From an uncultured Faecalibacterium sp. (GTDB lineage: Bacteria; Bacillota; Clostridia; Oscillospirales; Ruminococcaceae), in NCBI GenBank assembly GCA_934524985.1, contig CAKSYT010000003.1, positions 178,854 to 242,853 on the forward strand: 64,000 bases of DNA. Reading direction: 5' to 3'. How positions within the stretch are numbered: the stretch's first letter is position 1; each line of letters starts with the position of its first letter. The position numbers were made by a program, and so were the translations under genes. This document shows positions 61,274-64,000 of the stretch, in pieces. The notes beneath the pieces are model-generated. The model saw only the letters and a program-made list of their open reading frames with translations. It did not search any database and was not told the origin of the DNA.

Positions 61274-64000
61274 TTATACCTCCAATTCCTTTGTCTTTTC
61301 CCGTGGCGGCGTTTGCTTGCTCTGCTCCTTTTTTGCGGCATCCAGCTGTGCCCGGATGGACGGCTTTTTCGGTTTTGCGGCGCGGGACTTCTTGGCTTTC
61401 GGTGCCTTTTCCTCGGCCTTGACTGCGGCGGCAAGGTCCGTCAGGGAAATTTGTTCTCCGGCCTTTGCCTTGGCCTCCAATTCGCCCAGAGAGGGCGCAT
61501 TGTTCAGCACACCGTCAATCATATTTTCGTTTTGTTCCGTGGAAAGTTCTGCGGTGCGCAGCGGATTTTCCCGTAAGAACTCCGGCACCTGCTGGAAGCC
61601 CACACTGTCGCAGTAGTGGGCGGTGTCCTGCCCGTTCTGGTGCAGCACCACCACATCCGAAACGGACAGCGAATGCCCCTTAAAGTCTGCCGGATGGTCC
61701 ACATTGAATGTGCGGTAGATGTCCTCCAACGTGGTGCCAGCAGTCAGCGGCGCGGCGTATACTTCCGTATAGTTGGCCTTGTCCACGGTCAAACCGGCAG
61801 CCTGCAGGCGGTCGTAGGGCTCAAAACGATAATCACGGGTGGAATCCTCATTGCGCAGCTGGTAGATGGAAAAGCTGTCCTGCTGCGGTGCCTCAAAGCC
61901 TGCCGCTGCGTATTCCTCTACGGTCATTCCGGCAGCAGCCGCTTCCTGCGCGATCTCGGCCTGCACCTGTGCCTTGTAATCCTGCAAGCTCTGGTCAAAG
62001 TCAGCCAGCTTGGGCGGTTCCGGCAAGTTATACTGGCCTTGGTTAAGCAGCGGGCGGCAGTCCTGCACATAGGCCACAACAGTGTTGTAATAGGCAGCCT
62101 GTTCCGGCGAAATGTTCTGTCCCTCCCGCAAAGCGGCGGTGGCTGCCTGCTCCATGGCTGAAAGATTGCAATGCTGTTTGAGGTACGGGATAAACTCGGT
62201 CAGTACCATTTCCCGCTCTGCCTTGTCCTGTTCCCACGCTTCCGTTCCTTTGTTGTGCAGCACAAAATTCTTCCAGTTTTCATCCTTGGCGTAGTATTCG
62301 TGGTAGTTCTGGATATGCTGAACCAAAGAACCCTCTCCGTCACCAAAATCCTGCCGTCCCTCGTAGTTGTCGGGTTGGCCGTTCAGGGTAAAATCAATAC
62401 GGAATGCGGTCTTGTCGTACCAGCCGCCCGTGTAGCCGTCCTTTTCCCGGTCCGTGTGCTGGGCGGTGTCCAGTTCTTCAAAGACGCGGTTTGCCACGGA
62501 CAGCGGCATGATTTCGCCGTCCTGCAGCTTGTCACTTTCGCTCCAAAGAATTGTGACCGTAGGTTCTGCGGCGGGGTCTGGAATTTTAACGGGTGCGGGA
62601 ATTTCGTTGGCCTTTTCCGCCGCCTCTTGGAACGCCGCCAGCTTGTCGCCCAACAGAACTTCCGACACTGCGGCTGTCTGCCCCAGCAGATTAAGTGCTT
62701 CCTGCCCGGCATCTGGCAGGGTCAGACCGGGCGCGTCTAGCTGGCCTCCGTCCAGAGCCTTTTTGTCCGCATCATACAGTGTATAGTCATAGCCGGAATC
62801 ACAGGTCTGGATGAACAGCGTATTGCCGTTGTCCAGCGCAAATGCGGCTTCCTGTGCGGCGGAAAGGTCTGCTTCCCGCTGCTGGCGCAGTTCTGCCAGA
62901 TGTTCGTCCAGCGCAGAGATCAGCTCATGGGCCGCATTGCGGATAATTTCCAGAGAGGCTTTTAGTTCGTCCAGTTCCCGGCCCGAACTCCACCCAGCTA
63001 CATAGCCAAACGAATACTCGGACGTGTCCAGCCCATAGTGCTGGCAGACGGCATAGGCCACACTTTCGGCCTGCACCTCGCGGGTGCGGCTGTCCGGGCG
63101 GTTGGCCTGTTCCGGGTCGTTGGGGTCGATGGCGTGGAGCTTGGCATGAGCAATCTCGTGGATAGCCGTCTTGATGGTCTGTAACTGGCTCATGCCCTCT
63201 TGGATGGCAATGCGGTTATCGAGCAGATGAAAGTACCCATGCGCGCCGCCCTCGATGTCCTCAAGCCCGATGGGCACCGGGGAAGCCTGCTCCAACGCCT
63301 TGAAAAAATCTTGATAGTCCTGCACGCTGCCGGAAAGTTCATTCACCGCAATGGATGGCAGCGGTTCGCCCTCGGTCTGGCTGACATCGAACACAGAAAC
63401 CACCTTGAAGGCTGGAATCTGCACCGTCTTTTCTTCCGTCAGCGGCTTGCCGTCCTTGTCCAGAATCGGTTTGCCCTGTTCGTCCAGCTTTTCCATTTTC
63501 TGCTTGACCTTGTACGGCGCAGGAGCCAGAATCTTGATGCCTTTTTCGCCTTTTTTTACGGTGCGGTGGAATGTGTCCTTCCACTTGTTGAAGCCGGCTA
63601 CCAGCTGCCCGCCCTGCATGGCGATCAGCAAGGTGTTGTTGAAGCTGTAATTGTGGAATTTTGCCATCGTGGTAAGATAGGCTTTGTAGCGGTCACTGTC
63701 GAACAACTGCTGAATGCCCGTTTCCAGCCGGTCCGTGATTTCTTTCATGCGCTCTACGCTGTCTTTGCCGTTTAGGATAATGGGAATAACTTTCTGCGGT
63801 TCCTTTTCAGGCTGAACAGGCGGCGGGATGTTGGCCGAATCTCGCAAAACTTCCGGCGCGGGAAAGGACAGTACCCGGTATTCCTCTGGCACAGGCTGGC
63901 CCTCGTGGACTTTCTGCCACTCGTCCCCGCTTTTGACAAGGTAGCCATACTCGGTAAACACGCCCTGCTCCTGCTGGGCCACATACCGGCCGAACTGCGC
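61274..64000 (-). CDS. ArdC/YodL-type giant protein, 5' end outside the window
   Basis: At least 909 residues. The visible part starts with an ArdC-like single-strand-DNA-binding domain (YSFNNTLLIAMQGGQLVAGFNKWK; KKGEKGIKIL), followed by a zincin-like peptidase motif H-E-I-A-H and GYVAGWSS. A YodL-like domain (FSIYQLRNEDSTRDYRF; SVSDVVVLHQNGQ) comes later. The C terminus is Lys-rich. ArdC proteins protect incoming single-stranded DNA from restriction; multi-domain versions are found in Clostridial transposons. The frame is open to the window edge, so the start is not visible. Confidence 0.85.
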   Translation of the reverse strand, partial: AQFGRYVAQQEQGVFTEYGYLVKSGDEWQKVHEGQPVPEEYRVLSFPAPEVLRDSANIPPPVQPEKEPQKVIPIILNGKDSVERMKEITDRLETGIQQLFDSDRYKAYLTTMAKFHNYSFNNTLLIAMQGGQLVAGFNKWKDTFHRTVKKGEKGIKILAPAPYKVKQKMEKLDEQGKPILDKDGKPLTEEKTVQIPAFKVVSVFDVSQTEGEPLPSIAVNELSGSVQDYQDFFKALEQASPVPIGLEDIEGGAHGYFHLLDNRIAIQEGMSQLQTIKTAIHEIAHAKLHAIDPNDPEQANRPDSRTREVQAESVAYAVCQHYGLDTSEYSFGYVAGWSSGRELDELKASLEIIRNAAHELISALDEHLAELRQQREADLSAAQEAAFALDNGNTLFIQTCDSGYDYTLYDADKKALDGGQLDAPGLTLPDAGQEALNLLGQTAAVSEVLLGDKLAAFQEAAEKANEIPAPVKIPDPAAEPTVTILWSESDKLQDGEIMPLSVANRVFEELDTAQHTDREKDGYTGGWYDKTAFRIDFTLNGQPDNYEGRQDFGDGEGSLVQHIQNYHEYYAKDENWKNFVLHNKGTEAWEQDKAEREMVLTEFIPYLKQHCNLSAMEQAATAALREGQNISPEQAAYYNTVVAYVQDCRPLLNQGQYNLPEPPKLADFDQSLQDYKAQVQAEIAQEAAAAGMTVEEYAAAGFEAPQQDSFSIYQLRNEDSTRDYRFEPYDRLQAAGLTVDKANYTEVYAAPLTAGTTLEDIYRTFNVDHPADFKGHSLSVSDVVVLHQNGQDTAHYCDSVGFQQVPEFLRENPLRTAELSTEQNENMIDGVLNNAPSLGELEAKAKAGEQISLTDLAAAVKAEEKAPKAKKSRAAKPKKPSIRAQLDAAKKEQSKQTPPREKTKELEV

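Larger units (their letters stand above)
48782..64000. mobile_element. integrative mobilisable element, left part
   Basis: A serine recombinase, accessory small proteins, a MobC/MOBP relaxase pair, a transfer-assisting TnpW-like protein and an ArdC/YodL giant protein are the usual contents of Clostridial conjugative or mobilisable transposons. The left end is set at the recombinase stop; the true attachment site is not defined. The right end lies beyond the window. No conjugation (type IV secretion) gene is in the visible part. Base composition is lower in G+C than regions 1-45,000. Confidence 0.85.

Noticed and set aside
60278..61576. Plus-strand open frame opposite the 314-residue element protein
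   Set aside because: It spans two minus-strand genes and their junction and has no ribosome-binding site.

Overview
The window looks like the chromosome of a high-GC, low-copy-repeat Firmicute of the class Clostridia, most like Faecalibacterium or a close relative in the Oscillospiraceae (inference). The evidence is the Firmicutes gene order mreB-mreC-mreD-PBP2 and rplI-dnaB-tilS-hpt-ftsH, a textbook CIRCE operator before groESL, strong sigma-A promoters with TTGnnn-17-TATAAT boxes, GdpP next to RNase J, LuxS, and G+C-rich codon use. No rRNA, tRNA, CRISPR array or insertion sequence was seen.

Region 1 (1 to about 45,070) is core chromosome. It holds the end of maf, then the cell-elongation operon mreBCD-pbp2, and mgsA. 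A minus-strand pair follows, rnhA plus a half-length, catalytically degenerate MnmA-like protein. Next come rnj-gdpP-glf (RNA decay, c-di-AMP turnover, galactofuranose supply) and rplI-dnaB-tilS-hpt-ftsH with two uncharacterised membrane-anchored proteins behind it. A self-regulating LacI-type repressor with a HAD phosphatase is followed by a pyk-luxS operon on the minus strand. The rest of the region holds deoB-pdp (nucleoside salvage), trkA-trkH (potassium uptake), a YdjI-YdjG-YdjH-like envelope module, a ClpC-type unfoldase, a lipid kinase, HrcA-controlled groES-groEL, a second class B PBP, secG and rnr. Intrinsic terminators separate most of these units. At least four intergenic sites carry one family of about 27-nt hairpins whose stems covary.

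Region 2 (45,090 to 48,780) is a two-gene McrBC modification-dependent restriction system. Its McrB carries an EVE-like reader domain. Near-identical terminator cassettes sit on both sides of it.

Region 3 (48,782 to the window end) is the left part of an integrative mobile element. It begins with a large serine recombinase that abuts the chromosome. It then carries small accessory proteins (SHOCT-like, helix-turn-helix, sigma-70-like with an attenuator-like leader, cysteine-rich KTR, DUF3784) and an SdpR/SdpI/DUF1648/ABC transporter cassette that looks like peptide-toxin immunity. An XRE regulator, a candidate oriT, MobC, a MOBP relaxase, a BRO-N protein, a TnpW-like transfer-assisting protein, an unidentified protein and a very large ArdC/YodL-type protein follow. 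The last of these runs off the window. The element therefore pairs mobilisation with a possible antirestriction protein, right beside a host restriction locus.
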